In this document: in pieces, positions 52,815 through 62,167 of the stretch
Position numbering within the stretch: position 1 is the stretch's first letter
Layout: the number at the start of each line of letters is the position of its first letter
Origin: DASUGC01 sp035606665
Lineage (GTDB): Bacteria; Acidobacteriota; Vicinamibacteria; Vicinamibacterales; SCN-69-37
Assembly: GCA_035606665.1 (NCBI GenBank)
Contig: DATNEY010000027.1
Span: forward strand, 62,001 to 126,000
Length of the DNA: 64,000 nt
Direction: 5' to 3'
Notes under the pieces: model-generated
Database searches by the model: none
What the model was told of the DNA's origin: nothing
The model's input: the letters and a program-made list of their open reading frames with translations, nothing else
Position numbers and translations under genes: made by a program

Positions 52815-54022
52815 GAAACCGTCGCTCCAGCCTTCAGGGCGGCTTCGACGCGATCGAGAATCGCGACGGCGACTTCGCGCTTCGACAGGAGCGGCAGGCG
52901 CTCGGCGCCCGCCGCGGACACGAGCGTCACGATGTTGGTATCGACCTCGAAACCCGCGCCCGGCGCCGTCACGTCGTTCGCGACGATCAAGTCCACCTGC
53001 TTGGCCGCCAGCTTTTTCTGCGCAGCGGGCAGCGGATCGCCTGTCTGGGCGGCGAAGCCGACGAGCACGGGCTTCTGCGATCCTTTTCGCGCCGCGCCAA
53101 GCTCGGCGAGGATGTCCGGCGTGCGCTCCAGCGTGAGCGCCAGGCTGCCTTCACCTTTCTCCATCTTCGAATTCGCGGCGCCCCCGGCGATGCGGTAGTC
53201 GGCGACGGCCGCGGCCATCACCACGACGTCCGTTTCGGCCGCGCGGGCGATGACCTCCGCGTGCATCTCCGACGCGCTCCGCACGCGGACCGTCTCGCTG
53301 ACCGCCGGCGGTTCAATTGACGTCGGACCGGCGACAAGCGTCACAATCGCGCCTCGGCGCGAGGCTTCTGCCGCCACCGCGAAGCCCATCCGTCCACTCG
53401 ATCGATTCCCAAGAAACCGTACGGGGTCGACATCCTCGAAAGTCGGGCCGGCGGTCACGAGTACCCTCTTCCCCGTCAGTGCTGTCTGAGGCTGAAGAAT
53501 CCGCTCGGCCGTTTCGACAATCGCCTCGGGCTCGGCGAGGCGTCCCTTGCCGACCCAACCGCACGCGAGGTAGCCGGCTCCAGGATCGACGAATCGCACA
53601 CCGCGCGCCGTCAGCGTCGCCAGATTCGCGACAACAGCCGGGTGATCCCACATGTTCGTATTCATGGCTGGAGCCATGAGCACAGGCGCTCGCGTGGCGA
53701 GGTAGAGCGATGTGAGGAAGTCGTCCGCGATACCGTTCGCGAACTTGCCGATGATGTTGGCGGTGGCCGGAGCAACGAGCAGCAGATCCATGCCGGACGC
53801 GAGCGCGATGTGCTCGATGTCGGCGTTCATCCCCGGTGCGAATTGGGAGGTGATGACCGGCTCGCGCGTGATGGCTTCGAAGGTTACGGGACCGACGAAG
53901 CGCGTGGCCGTGCGCGTCATGACCGCCTGGACGCGGTGACCGCGCTTCTGCAGCAGTCTGGCTACCTCGACCGCCTTGTAGGCGCCGATGCCGCCAGTGA
54001 CGCCGAGGCCGACGAAGGCCAC
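52811..54022 (-). CDS. coaBC: Bifunctional phosphopantothenoylcysteine decarboxylase/synthetase
   Basis: It performs two consecutive steps of coenzyme A synthesis. The flavin-binding CoaC half (about residues 1-185) has GVTGGIGAYKA, PAMNTNMW and the catalytic Cys motif GYLACGWVGKGRL. The CoaB half (about 190-400) has NRSSGRMG and KLAAKQVDLIVAND. Length (403 aa) is normal. GTG start, 9 bases after rpoZ. Confidence 0.96.
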   Translation of the reverse strand: MAFVGLGVTGGIGAYKAVEVARLLQKRGHRVQAVMTRTATRFVGPVTFEAITREPVITSQFAPGMNADIEHIALASGMDLLLVAPATANIIGKFANGIADDFLTSLYLATRAPVLMAPAMNTNMWDHPAVVANLATLTARGVRFVDPGAGYLACGWVGKGRLAEPEAIVETAERILQPQTALTGKRVLVTAGPTFEDVDPVRFLGNRSSGRMGFAVAAEASRRGAIVTLVAGPTSIEPPAVSETVRVRSASEMHAEVIARAAETDVVVMAAAVADYRIAGGAANSKMEKGEGSLALTLERTPDILAELGAARKGSQKPVLVGFAAQTGDPLPAAQKKLAAKQVDLIVANDVTAPGAGFEVDTNIVTLVSAAGAERLPLLSKREVAVAILDRVEAALKAGATVS

Positions 54023-54031
54023 GGAAACCGC

Positions 54032-54226
54032 CTACTCAGTCTCGGAAGGCTCGGCGCGCTGGACCGTGCCTGCGGCGACCTCCTGCAAGGCGCGGCGGGC
54101 CGGCTTCGGCGAGCCGTCGACCTTGGGCAGGCAGCCCTGCAGCAGTTGACGCGCGCGCGCCGCGGCGACAGTCACGAATTCAAACGAGTTATCCGGTCGC
54201 ACAATTGGCTTCATCTTGTCCGCCAT
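54032..54226 (-). CDS. rpoZ: RNA polymerase omega subunit
   Basis: A 64-residue protein with NSFEFVTVAAARARQLLQG and KPARRALQEVAAG, the two conserved segments of omega, which helps beta-prime fold. Some omega proteins end later, but this size is common. It overlaps the gmk stop (TAATG). The gmk-rpoZ-coaBC-priA order is widespread in bacteria. Confidence 0.9.
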   Translation of the reverse strand: MADKMKPIVRPDNSFEFVTVAAARARQLLQGCLPKVDGSPKPARRALQEVAAGTVQRAEPSETE

Positions 54227-54864
54227 TACTCCGCTCCTCGAAACGTTCTGACGATGGGCTCGACCCCGGCGCGCCGGCGGATCCGCCTGGCACGTTCAGC
54301 AGTGACGATCGCGCACAACTCACCTACGCACCTGCCGAGTTCATCGTTGATCACGACGTAGTCGTATTCGTCGACGGCGCTCACTTCTTCCCTGGCCGTG
54401 GCGAGGCGCCGTCGAATTGCCGGCTCCTCGTCCTGGCATCGGCCGCGCAACCGCGACTCGAGCTCAGGGAACGACGGCGGCAGCACGAACACGCCAACCG
54501 CCTCTTGCGCGCGGGTCCGTACCTGACGCGCCCCCTGGACGTCGATCACGAGTACGACATCCAGGCCCGCGGCCAGCAGGGCCTCGGTCTCGGCGCGGCC
54601 CGTGCCATACAAATTCCCGAAGACATCGGCCCATTCCAGGAACCCGTCCTGCTGGACCATCGCCTCGAAGGCCGCCCGATCCACAAAATTATAGTCGACT
54701 CCGTTCGATTCGCCCTGCCGCGGAGCGCGGGAGGTATAAGACCGCGACTGCACCAGCCCGGGACAGACCTGCACCAGTTTCTCGACAACGGTCGTCTTTC
54801 CTGTCCCCGATGGCGCGGACACGACGAATAGCAGACCGCGGAGTGGGGCTGGCTTACTCGACAT
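54226..54864 (-). CDS. gmk: Guanylate kinase
   Basis: It phosphorylates GMP to GDP. P-loop SAPSGTGKTT, GMP-binding SYTSRAPRQGE and the NLYGTG segment are intact in 212 residues. The start lies 11 bases inside yicC. The order yicC-gmk-rpoZ is typical. Confidence 0.96.
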   Translation of the reverse strand: MSSKPAPLRGLLFVVSAPSGTGKTTVVEKLVQVCPGLVQSRSYTSRAPRQGESNGVDYNFVDRAAFEAMVQQDGFLEWADVFGNLYGTGRAETEALLAAGLDVVLVIDVQGARQVRTRAQEAVGVFVLPPSFPELESRLRGRCQDEEPAIRRRLATAREEVSAVDEYDYVVINDELGRCVGELCAIVTAERARRIRRRAGVEPIVRTFRGAE

Positions 54865-55744
54865 TCTGCACTTGCTCCCGCAGCCGCTCCAGCTCGGCCT
54901 TGGCGGCGATCACAGTTTCGGTGGCCCTGGGCCCCTCTGCCTTCGAGCCGATCGTATTTATCTCCCGATTCATCTCCTGAAGAAGGAAGTCGAGCTTGCG
55001 GCCGCACGGTTCGTCGGACGCGGCGAGTGTCTGCCAATGCTCGATGTGGCCACGCATCCGCACGATTTCCTCGTCAACGTCCGACCGCGCGACGAATCGG
55101 ACAACCTCCTGCGACATCGCCGCCGGGTCTCCGGCAAGATCGGCGGGCAGTGACGCCAGGCGCTCTCGGAGGCGAGCCGCCAGCTGTTCCTGGCCGGCCG
55201 CGGCCAGGCGCTCGAGGTCATCGACGAATCCTCCGATTGCACCGAGTTTCGCCGACAGATCCGCCGCCAGGTAGCGCCCCTCGGTCTCACGCATCGTCAC
55301 AAGGGCGTCAGTCGCCTCGCGGATCGCCGATTCGACGAGCGAAGCGAGGGATTCGCTGACCTGCGCACCGGCCTCGCCTTTGGCGCGAATCTCCATCACC
55401 TGCGGCACGCGCAGCATGTCAGACACCGTGAGAACGCCGGTCACAAGCCCCTTCGCGCGCGCTCCGTCGAGGACCGAAGACAGGCTCTGCAGCAATGACT
55501 CGTCGAGGATGATCTCGCGAGCCGGCAGGGACGTGCGTTCCACGAAGATAGAGGCCTCGATGCGGCCACGCGTCAGCTTCTGCTGGAGGACTGCCTTGAC
55601 GCGCTGCTCCACGGACGCGAGCGACTGCGGCGATTTCAACGCCACGTCGAGGAACCGGTGATTGACCGACTTCAACGAAACGCTGACCTTGTCGCCGCCT
55701 TCCTCCCGGCTGATCGACGCAAAACCTGTCATCGAACGAATCAC
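54854..55744 (-). CDS. yicC: YicC-family endoribonuclease
   Basis: Starts with the signature IRSMTGFA and has the C-terminal DEEIVRMRGHIEHWQ and GRKLDFLLQEMNREINTIGSKA blocks of the family. YicC proteins cut RNA and aid sRNA decay in E. coli. Length (296 aa) is normal. It overlaps msbA by 4 bases (ATGA). Confidence 0.94.
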   Translation of the reverse strand: MIRSMTGFASISREEGGDKVSVSLKSVNHRFLDVALKSPQSLASVEQRVKAVLQQKLTRGRIEASIFVERTSLPAREIILDESLLQSLSSVLDGARAKGLVTGVLTVSDMLRVPQVMEIRAKGEAGAQVSESLASLVESAIREATDALVTMRETEGRYLAADLSAKLGAIGGFVDDLERLAAAGQEQLAARLRERLASLPADLAGDPAAMSQEVVRFVARSDVDEEIVRMRGHIEHWQTLAASDEPCGRKLDFLLQEMNREINTIGSKAEGPRATETVIAAKAELERLREQVQNVE

Positions 55745-57513
55745 ATCAGAATCCCTTCGGTGGAATCGGGCGTGCGCTCGACATCACGCTCCTCGAACGC
55801 CTGCAGCGCATACAGCTTGGCGTAGACACCGCCCGGCCGCGACACGAGCTCATCGTGGGTGCCGATCTCCGCGATTTCTCCGCCCTCGAGGGCGATGATG
55901 AGATCCGCGCGCCGGACCGTGGACATCCGGTGCGCAATGACGAAGGTCGTCCGGTCCTTCATGAGATTCGCCAGCGCATCCTGCACGAGCAATTCAGACT
56001 CGGCGTCCAGCGCCGACGTCGCCTCGTCGAGCACGAGCAGCGGACAGTCCTTCAGGATCGCGCGCGCGATTGCGATCCGCTGGCGCTGGCCGCCGGACAA
56101 CCGCTGCCCCCGCTCACCGATCCGCTCGTCGTAGCCAGAGGGCAGCTGCCGGACGAACTCGTGCGCGTGAGCGGCTCGCGCTGCGGCCTCGATACGTTCG
56201 CGGCTCGCATCAGGAACGCCGTACGCGATGTTCGAGGCAATCGTATCGTCGAAAAGCACCGTTTCCTGGGTCACGAGAGCCGTCTGCGCGCGCAGCGACT
56301 TCAGCGACACCGATCGGATGTCCACGCCGTCGACCAGGATTCCGCCTTCCGTGACGTCGTAGAAACGTGGAATCAGGTTCACGAGCGTGGTCTTGCCCGC
56401 GCCACTGAGACCGACGATGGCCGCGACCTGACCGGAGCGCACCGTCAGGTTGACGTGACGAAGCACGTAGCGGCCAGGCTCGTCGTCATACGAAAACGCG
56501 ACCTCGCGAAACTCCACCTGCGATCGGAGTGGCGCGAGTGACGGCGCATTCGGCGTCTCCTTCACTTCGCTGTGGGTGTCGAGCAGCTCGAAGATCCGTT
56601 GGGCTGACGCAATCGCCTGCTGGATGGCCGCATTCACCCGGCTCAGCTTCTTGATAGGCGTGTACATCAGAAATGCCGCCGTCAGGAACGACATGAACTC
56701 GCCGGGCGTGATCAGCTTCTGGGAGATGCGGCTCGCGCCGTACCAGACGGCGCCGATGGCCGCCAGGCCGCCGATGAGCTCCATGATCGGCGGGAGCGCC
56801 GATAACGCGCTCATGATCTTCATGTTCGTCCGGTAGAGCCGGTGTGAGGCGTCTGCAAAACGCTTCGCTTCACGGGCTTCCGCGCCGAACGCCTTCACGA
56901 TTCGATGGCCCGCGAGGCCCTCGGTCGCGATGTGCGTGACGTTGCCGAGCTCCTCCTGGCTGCGTTTCGACGTGCTCCGGACTTTCTGGCCGAGCCGCGC
57001 AAGCGGATAGACGACCAGCGGCGCGGCAGTCAGGCAGACCAGCGCGAGGTGCCAGTCGATCGCGAACATCAGGATCACATAGCCGACGATCGCGAGCGAC
57101 TCGCGAATGAGGTCCGCCACCGTCTCGGCGACGACGTTCTGCACCTGATTGACGTCGTTGGTGATGCGCGAGACGAGCTGACCTGAGGTCCGTCGCGAGA
57201 AGAATGCCGCGGACTGGTCCAGGGTGTGGCGGAACAGCTGATTCCGCAGATCGCGGACGACGCGCTGCCCGACGTCCGCCATGAGGTAGCCGGAGGCATA
57301 AGCCCCGAGACCTTTGGCGAAATAGGAGGCGAGAATGAGCATCGCAACCCACGCGACGCCGGTGCCGCTGCCGAGGACGTTGTCGCCGATTGGCTGGACG
57401 GCCGCTGCGACGCCCGCCGAGCCAATGGCGTACACGACCATCGCGAGCAGCGCAACAGTAACCAGGCCCTGGTAGGGTTTCGCGTACTTCCGGAGGCGCC
57501 TGAACTCGTTCAC
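55741..57513 (-). CDS. msbA: MsbA-type ABC exporter (lipid flippase family)
   Basis: A half-transporter of 590 residues: six transmembrane helices (about residues 15-310) then an ATPase with Walker A GLSGAGKTT, signature LSGGQRQR, Walker B LLVLDEATSALD and the H-loop IAHRMST. MsbA flips lipid A precursors, but closely similar exporters move other lipids or polysaccharide intermediates. It lies between galE and yicC in the same operon. Confidence 0.9.
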   Translation of the reverse strand: MNEFRRLRKYAKPYQGLVTVALLAMVVYAIGSAGVAAAVQPIGDNVLGSGTGVAWVAMLILASYFAKGLGAYASGYLMADVGQRVVRDLRNQLFRHTLDQSAAFFSRRTSGQLVSRITNDVNQVQNVVAETVADLIRESLAIVGYVILMFAIDWHLALVCLTAAPLVVYPLARLGQKVRSTSKRSQEELGNVTHIATEGLAGHRIVKAFGAEAREAKRFADASHRLYRTNMKIMSALSALPPIMELIGGLAAIGAVWYGASRISQKLITPGEFMSFLTAAFLMYTPIKKLSRVNAAIQQAIASAQRIFELLDTHSEVKETPNAPSLAPLRSQVEFREVAFSYDDEPGRYVLRHVNLTVRSGQVAAIVGLSGAGKTTLVNLIPRFYDVTEGGILVDGVDIRSVSLKSLRAQTALVTQETVLFDDTIASNIAYGVPDASRERIEAAARAAHAHEFVRQLPSGYDERIGERGQRLSGGQRQRIAIARAILKDCPLLVLDEATSALDAESELLVQDALANLMKDRTTFVIAHRMSTVRRADLIIALEGGEIAEIGTHDELVSRPGGVYAKLYALQAFEERDVERTPDSTEGILM

Positions 57514-57525
57514 CGCGCTGAGAGC

Positions 57526-58539
57526 TTAGCCCGAATAGCCCTTCGGCTGGCGCTCGTGCCAGTGCCATGCCGTGCGGACAATCGTGTCGAGACTGGCGCG
57601 CGAGGGCGTCCACCCGAGCTCCGCTCGCGCCCTGGCGTTGGAGGCAACGAGCCGGGCGGGATCGCCGGCCCGCCGCGGTCCGATACTGTGCGGCACGCGC
57701 GTGCCGGCGACGCGGCCCACGGTCTCGATGACCTGCCGCACCGACATACCGTCGCCGCTTCCGAGGTTGAAGTAGCCGGACGGACCGCCGCTCTGCAGAC
57801 GCTTGAGCGACGCAACGTGCGCATCCGCGAGATCGGACACGTGGATGTAGTCGCGAATGCACGTGCCGTCGGGCGTATCCCAGTCATCGCCGAACACGGT
57901 CAGCGCCTTACCGCCACGCACCGCCGCGACCGCCAGCGGTATCAGATGCTCTTCCGGGTGATGGTCTTCACCGATGATGCCGCTTTCGTCCGCGCCGGCG
58001 GCGTTGAAGTACCGGAGGCCGATGCAGCGGATCCCGAACGTCCGCTCCATGTGCGGAAACACGCGTTCCACCGCGAGCTTCGATTCACCGTACGGATTGA
58101 TCGGACGCTGCGGATGCGTCTCGTCGATTGGAGTCGTCTGCGGCTCACCGAATGTCGCGGCCGTCGATGAGAACACGAACGATTTCACGCCGGCTTCAGC
58201 CATCGCCTGCAGCACACTGAGGGCGCCGCCGACGTTCACCCGGTAATACAGAAACGGCTCGCGGACCGACTCGCCCACCGAAAGCTTTGCCGCGAAGTGC
58301 ATCACGGCCGACGCGCCTGACTCGACAAGCGCCTGACGGACGCGCGCGGTGTCGAGAATGTCTCCCTGGACCAGGGTGACGCGTCGATCGGGATGGGCCG
58401 CGGCAATCCGTTCCACGGACTCGGCATGCCCTGCCGACAAGTCGTCGTACACAACGACGTCGTACCCCGACGCGGCTAGGATTTTCACGGAATGGCTGCC
58501 GACGTAGCCGGCACCACCGGTGACGAGAACCACGCTCAC
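57526..58539 (-). CDS. galE: UDP-glucose 4-epimerase
   Basis: It interconverts UDP-glucose and UDP-galactose. NAD loop TGGAGYVGSH, FSSTAATFG, the catalytic NPYGESK (Tyr and Lys) and YFNAAGAD are characteristic, with the normal 337 residues. It overlaps the ugd 3' end by 4 bases, so UDP-Gal and UDP-GlcA are made from one message. Confidence 0.95.
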   Translation of the reverse strand: MSVVLVTGGAGYVGSHSVKILAASGYDVVVYDDLSAGHAESVERIAAAHPDRRVTLVQGDILDTARVRQALVESGASAVMHFAAKLSVGESVREPFLYYRVNVGGALSVLQAMAEAGVKSFVFSSTAATFGEPQTTPIDETHPQRPINPYGESKLAVERVFPHMERTFGIRCIGLRYFNAAGADESGIIGEDHHPEEHLIPLAVAAVRGGKALTVFGDDWDTPDGTCIRDYIHVSDLADAHVASLKRLQSGGPSGYFNLGSGDGMSVRQVIETVGRVAGTRVPHSIGPRRAGDPARLVASNARARAELGWTPSRASLDTIVRTAWHWHERQPKGYSG

Positions 58540-59837
58540 GGACGGCCTATCGAGTAGTAGGTGAACCCGAGCGCCCGCACCTGCTTGGGATCGTACTGGT
58601 TACGGCCGTCGAAGATCACCGGCTTCACGAGCGCCCGCTTGATCCGGCTGAAGTCCGGCTCACGAAATTCATTCCACTCCGTGACGAGCAGGAGCGCGTC
58701 CGCGCCCTTGATGGCGTCGTAGGCATGACGGGCGTAGTAGATCTTGTTGCCGAAGATCGACCGCGCGACTTTCTTTGCCTCCGGATCGTAGGCTCGCACC
58801 TTCGCGCCACGCTTCAGCAGCCCTTCGATGATCGGGACCGCCGGCGCCTCGCGCATGTCGTCGGTGCGCGGCTTGAACGACAGCCCCCACACTCCGAACG
58901 TCCGCCCCTTCAACGATCTGCCGAAGTGCCGATCGATTTTCTGAAGCAGCCTCACCTTCTGCGCGTCGTTGACGGCTTCGACGCCTTCGAGGACACGGAA
59001 GCGATAGCGCTTGTCGCGGGAGAATTTGATGATCGCCTTGACGTCCTTCGGGAAGCAGCTCCCGCCGTAGCCGATTCCCGGAAACAGGAACGCCGAGCCG
59101 ATCCGGCGATCCGCGCCGATCGCCTGCCGCACCTTGTCGGCATCCGCGCCGTAGAGCTCGCAGACGTTCGCGATCTCGTTCATGAACGAAATGCGCGTCG
59201 CGAGCATCGCGTTCGCGGCGTACTTGCAGAGCTCGGCACTCGCGCAGTCCATCACCATGACGGGCGCGCCTGTGCGGGTGAACGGCCTGTAGAGGTCGCG
59301 CATGATCGCGGCGGCGCGATCGTCGTTGGCGCCGATCACGACGCGGTCCGGCTTCAGGAAGTCCTCTACCGCCGCGCCCTGCTTGAGGAACTCCGGATTG
59401 CTGACGACGCTGAACGGATGGCGGGTCTCGCGGCGGATGGCGTCAGCCACCAGTTCCGAAGTCCCGGCCGGCACGGTGCTCTTGTCCACGACGACCGTAT
59501 AGCGGCTCATCGCCCGGCCGATCTCGCGTGCCACGCCAAGCACGTGCTTCAAATCCGCGGATCCGTCCTCGCCTGTCGGCGTCCCGACGGCGATGAAAAC
59601 GACATCGGCCCGCCGCACGGCGTCCGGAAGCTTCGTCGTGAACGTCAGCCGCTTTTCGCGCCGGTTGCGCCGGACAATCTCTTCGAGCCCCGGCTCGTAG
59701 ATTGGAATCCCGCCCCGGCCGAGCATGCGGACCTTGGCGGCGTCGCGATCGACGCAGACCACGTCGTTGCCCGTCTCGGCGAAACAGGCACCGACCACCA
59801 GCCCGACGTAACCAGTTCCAACGACAGCAATCTTCAT
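58536..59837 (-). CDS. ugd: UDP-glucose 6-dehydrogenase
   Basis: It oxidises UDP-glucose to UDP-glucuronate with NAD. The N-terminal VGTGYVGLV loop, IAVGTPTGEDG, the catalytic Cys in GYGGSCFPKD (about residue 262) and GLSFKPRTDDMR are intact in 433 residues. A good -35/-10 pair lies upstream. It leads the operon that runs to priA and faces the glycosyltransferase genes. Confidence 0.96.
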   Translation of the reverse strand: MKIAVVGTGYVGLVVGACFAETGNDVVCVDRDAAKVRMLGRGGIPIYEPGLEEIVRRNRREKRLTFTTKLPDAVRRADVVFIAVGTPTGEDGSADLKHVLGVAREIGRAMSRYTVVVDKSTVPAGTSELVADAIRRETRHPFSVVSNPEFLKQGAAVEDFLKPDRVVIGANDDRAAAIMRDLYRPFTRTGAPVMVMDCASAELCKYAANAMLATRISFMNEIANVCELYGADADKVRQAIGADRRIGSAFLFPGIGYGGSCFPKDVKAIIKFSRDKRYRFRVLEGVEAVNDAQKVRLLQKIDRHFGRSLKGRTFGVWGLSFKPRTDDMREAPAVPIIEGLLKRGAKVRAYDPEAKKVARSIFGNKIYYARHAYDAIKGADALLLVTEWNEFREPDFSRIKRALVKPVIFDGRNQYDPKQVRALGFTYYSIGRP

Positions 59838-59869
59838 TCTCAGTCAGCGACCCCGCACGAAAACTCCCC

Positions 59870-59899
59870 ACCGTACCACGCGCTAGAAAATGCTGTCAA
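59870..59899 (-). promoter_or_regulatory. Promoter of the ugd-galE-msbA-...-priA operon
   Basis: Minus-strand TTGACA (59899-59894) and TACGGT (59875-59870) are 18 bases apart, with a TGG extension before the -10. The -35 is perfect. The leader would be about 25 bases. Confidence 0.6.
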
Positions 59900-59944
59900 C
59901 CGCTTGATTCATAAGGAGTTGCGGCCGAGGCACGGGACGCGTGA

Positions 59945-59950
59945 TAGCAT
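59945..59950 (+). promoter_or_regulatory. Possible -10 box of the glycosyltransferase genes
   Basis: TAGCAT lies 17 bases before the GTG at 59968. No matching -35 box is obvious. It faces away from the ugd promoter across a 130-base gap. Confidence 0.3.
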
Positions 59951-59967
59951 CCGGCGAGTTTCCACTC

Positions 59968-61086
59968 GTGCGGATTCTGCTCGACTATCGGCCGGCGCTT
60001 CGCCAGCGGACAGGTGTCGGCGAATACGTTCACGAATTGGCCCGGGGGCTCGTCGCGACCTCCGATGACAACGACGAGCAACTCGTCCTGTTCTCCGCGT
60101 CCTGGAAGGACCGGCTCGCGCCTTCGGTTGTGCCGGGCGCTTCGGTCATCGACCGCAAGGTCCCGGTCCGGCTGCTGAATCTGGCGTGGCACCGGCTTGG
60201 CTGGCCGCCGATCGAACGCCTCGCCGGCCAGCATCTCGACGTCGTCCAGGCCTTCCACCCGCTCGCCATTCCTTCACGGCGGGCGGCGCGGGTCATCACG
60301 ATCCACGACCTCGACTTTCTCGATCATCCAGAACGCACGCGCGCGGAAATCCGTCGCGACTATCCCGCCCTCGCCGCCGCCAACGCTCGGCGGGCCGATC
60401 ACATCATCGTGAATTCCGAGACCACGTCGGCCGCGGTGCGCGAACGCTTCGGGATCGAGGCCGATCGACTCACCGTCTGCTACCCGGGCGCGCCGCCCTG
60501 GTCTCGGCGCACGGACGAGCCCGGCCAGCCGTGCCTGCTGTTTCTCGGAGCCCTGGAGCCACGGAAGAACGTCGGAGTGCTGCTCGAAGCGTACCGGCGG
60601 CTGCTGCATCATCTGCCGGACGCGCCGCCCCTCGTGATCGCCGGTCCTCCCGGTGCGGATTCGAAGACGATCCTGGCGCATGCGTCCGATCGCCCGTTGG
60701 CCGGGCGCGTGGAGTTTCCCGGATATATCAAAGACTCGGAGCGAGAGGCGCTCTTCCGCCGGGCGCTCGTGTTCATCATGCCGTCGCACACCGAGGGCTT
60801 CGGGATGCCCGTGCTCGAGGCCATGACGGTCGGCGTCCCTGTTGTCGTGGCAGATCGCGGTGCGCTGCCTGAAGTCGTTGGCGACGCGGGGCTTCGTTTC
60901 GAGCCCGACGGCGCCGAATCACTCGAAGGACTGCTGAGCGAGCTGATCCAGAACTCCCAGCACCGCCAGATCCTGCGAGAACGAGGCTGGCGGCGCGCGC
61001 GGCAATTCAGCTGGCAGGATTCGGCGCGAAGTCTTCGCCAGGCGTGGCGCAAGGCCCGAGACCGGCGTGGAACCGTGCATGGCTGA
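59968..61086 (+). CDS. Glycosyltransferase family 4 protein
   Basis: A 372-residue GT-B enzyme. The N-terminal acceptor domain opens with RILLDYRPALRQRTGVGEYVHEL; the C-terminal NDP-sugar domain has FLGALEPRKNVGVLLEA and the EX7E motif in HTEGFGMPVLEAM. Sugar and linkage cannot be read from sequence. I chose GTG 59968 because the preceding residues of the open frame (from 59941) overlap the likely promoter. The next gene overlaps its end. Confidence 0.88.
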   Translation: MRILLDYRPALRQRTGVGEYVHELARGLVATSDDNDEQLVLFSASWKDRLAPSVVPGASVIDRKVPVRLLNLAWHRLGWPPIERLAGQHLDVVQAFHPLAIPSRRAARVITIHDLDFLDHPERTRAEIRRDYPALAAANARRADHIIVNSETTSAAVRERFGIEADRLTVCYPGAPPWSRRTDEPGQPCLLFLGALEPRKNVGVLLEAYRRLLHHLPDAPPLVIAGPPGADSKTILAHASDRPLAGRVEFPGYIKDSEREALFRRALVFIMPSHTEGFGMPVLEAMTVGVPVVVADRGALPEVVGDAGLRFEPDGAESLEGLLSELIQNSQHRQILRERGWRRARQFSWQDSARSLRQAWRKARDRRGTVHG

Positions 61087-62167
61087 AGCGGGCCTCAAGA
61101 TTGCCATCGACGGCCGCGAACTTGCCGGCAAACCGACAGGCGTAGGCCGCTACCTCATCGAAATTCTTCGCGTCTGGACAGCCACCGAGTTTCCACACCG
61201 GCTGCTGGTCATCACCCCATCCGAGCCCGATCCGTCAATAGTGCAGTCGCTGCCGGGCGTCGCCTGGCACGTCGAGCCCGCGCGATCCGCCGGCACCCGG
61301 TGGGAGCAGGGCCGGCTGCCGCGCGCGCTCGCGAAAGCGAGACCCGACGTGTTCTTCGCACCCGCCTACACGGCGCCGCTACGCCTGCCGTGCCCGATGG
61401 TGGTCGTGATCCATGACGTCTCGTACTTCGCACATCCGGAATGGTTCGGCAGGCGCGAGGGCTGGCGCCGCCGCTGGCTGACGAAGTTCACCGCGCGACA
61501 CGCGCGCACGGTAATCACCGACTCGGAGTTCTCGCGAAGCGAGATCGATCGTTTTCTGCGCCTGCCGGCCGGCCGCATCGTAGTCGCATCGATTGGTGCG
61601 CCGGCTCCCGCTTTCACGGATTCGACACGCGAGCCACTTCTTCTCTATGTGGGATCGCTCTTCAAGCGGCGCCGGATTCCTGAACTGATTCAGGCATTTG
61701 CGCTGGCGGCGCCACGCGTCCCCAGCGCCCGGCTGGTCCTCGTAGGCGACAACCGGACGATGCCCCGAATCGACCCGCGCGCGTTGGCCCAGGCCGCCGG
61801 CCTGGGTGCCCGGTTCGAGTGGCACGACTACGCCTCCGACGCCGTACGGGACGCCCTCTACGCGTCCGCACGCGGGTTTGCATTTCTTTCGGACTACGAG
61901 GGATTCGGGCTGCCGCCACTGGAGGCGATGTCGCACGGTGTGCCATCGGTTGTGCTCGACACGCCCGTCAGCCGAGAGGTCTACGGCGACGCCGCTCTAC
62001 GCGTGGCGCCGGAACCAGGTGCGATCGCCGAGGCCATCGTGACCCTGCTCTCAGACGACGCGGTACATGCGAGATTGAAGGCGGCCGGTGCCGAGCGGCT
62101 GCGCGGATACTCGTGGGCGAGCACCGCGGCGACGGTCCGCCGTGTCCTCGAAGAGGCGGCGCAATGA
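61079..62167 (+). CDS. Glycosyltransferase family 4 protein
   Basis: A 362-residue GT-B enzyme with the N-terminal IAIDGRELAGKPTGVGRY motif shared by its neighbours, VVIHDVSYFAHPEWF, and the EX7E motif in DYEGFGLPPLEAM. ATG 61079 overlaps the previous gene by 8 bases; GTG 61067 is an alternative. Paralogous to the genes before and at 62972, suggesting stepwise addition of sugars to one repeat unit. Confidence 0.88.
   Translation: MAEAGLKIAIDGRELAGKPTGVGRYLIEILRVWTATEFPHRLLVITPSEPDPSIVQSLPGVAWHVEPARSAGTRWEQGRLPRALAKARPDVFFAPAYTAPLRLPCPMVVVIHDVSYFAHPEWFGRREGWRRRWLTKFTARHARTVITDSEFSRSEIDRFLRLPAGRIVVASIGAPAPAFTDSTREPLLLYVGSLFKRRRIPELIQAFALAAPRVPSARLVLVGDNRTMPRIDPRALAQAAGLGARFEWHDYASDAVRDALYASARGFAFLSDYEGFGLPPLEAMSHGVPSVVLDTPVSREVYGDAALRVAPEPGAIAEAIVTLLSDDAVHARLKAAGAERLRGYSWASTAATVRRVLEEAAQ

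Noticed and set aside
58725..60068. 447-residue open frame on the plus strand opposite ugd
   Set aside because: Shadow frame with low-complexity Arg/Asp content; ugd on the minus strand is unambiguous.
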